A stretch of DNA of 64,000 nucleotides, from contig NC_088304.1 of assembly GCF_032854445.1 (NCBI RefSeq), forward strand, positions 35,017,551-35,081,550. Direction: 5' to 3'. Positions 63,750-64,000 of the stretch are shown piece after piece. The notes beneath the pieces are model-generated. The model saw only the letters and a list, made by a program, of their open reading frames with translations. It did no database searches and had not been told where the DNA came from. Every line of letters begins with the position of its first letter. The stretch's first letter is position 1. Position numbers and translations under genes: made by a program. This DNA is from Liolophura sinensis. Its lineage: Eukaryota; Mollusca; Polyplacophora; Chitonida; Chitonidae.

Positions 63750-64000
63750 GTCAGATGCTTAACTTTTCTTTTTTTAAGGGAAAAAAAAATAAAGGCATCA
63801 CTGAAAACTGTGTCTAAAAATAAATTCACTTACCTTTTAACTTTTCAGCCATTATTGGCCAAGAGGTATTGTCAGACTATCTCTCCCACGAGGTTTTCGC
63901 TTGGAGTTTACAAGATCACAGGATGAGTCATGAACAGTTGACCTCAAGCTCACCATATTTACACCACTTCTTACACTTTGTTCTTGAGGAACCCTGTTGA
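63750..64000 (+). other. SMPD4 intron 16 (left part)
   Basis: An AG at 63848 followed by open frames looks exon-like. None of the frames resembles the SMPD4 C-terminus, and 63940-63975 belongs to a dispersed repeat. The remaining exons lie beyond the window. Confidence 0.55.

Noticed and set aside
63849-63985. SMPD4 exon 17 starting after CTTTTCAG
   Set aside because: None of the three frames resembles the SMPD4 C-terminus; the phase-0 frame stops after 25 codons, and part of the interval matches a dispersed repeat.

Overview
This is eukaryotic, intron-rich, AT-leaning animal DNA. Two conserved animal genes, both on the + strand, can be read exon by exon with GT-AG introns: the 3' part of MAPKAPK5 (PRAK/MK5 kinase; nine exons, 1668-7888, ending at its stop codon) and most of SMPD4 (neutral sphingomyelinase 3; sixteen exons, 30191-63749, from its ATG to near the C-terminus, which lies beyond the right edge). 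At least two families of tRNA-derived SINEs occur many times in both orientations. Their tails resemble repeats I associate with mollusc genomes, so a mollusc or another lophotrochozoan is the best guess. That assignment is inference.

Layout: 1-1667 is MAPKAPK5 intron. 1668-7888 holds the kinase exons from just upstream of the HRD loop to the C-terminus, with a 14-bp minisatellite in the last intron. 7889 to about 8640 (or 10100) is 3' UTR. About 10100-30190 is a 20-kb intergenic stretch with no recognisable gene. It is filled with SINEs, a MITE-like foldback, a pair of long inverted repeats and several minisatellites. 30191-64000 is SMPD4. Its introns contain tandem arrays with periods of 25, 28, 30, 33, 38, 42, 85 and 119 bp, together about 14 kb.

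The most interesting signal is in the SMPD4 intron at 57862-62421. About 39 tandem units of 85-86 bp each carry a 42-nt segment derived from the 3' end of exon 14, flanked by its own AG acceptor and GT donor. Thirty-six units keep all of these: 42-nt length, acceptor, donor and an open phase-0 frame encoding 14-residue variants of NTNYSLIKLCEVYQ. Much of the difference among copies is synonymous. Just before the array, exon 14 runs in frame through four 33-nt repeats, each ending in another CAG|GTAAAT donor. A second exon-intron boundary in the same gene (exon 6, 34385-34913) is also duplicated in tandem with its donors. This looks either like a large array of potential in-frame microexons or like minisatellites seeded at splice junctions. 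Transcript data would decide.

MAPKAPK5 and SMPD4 have no evident functional link; they are simply neighbours in the same orientation. No rRNA gene, true tRNA gene, CRISPR array or prokaryotic feature was found.
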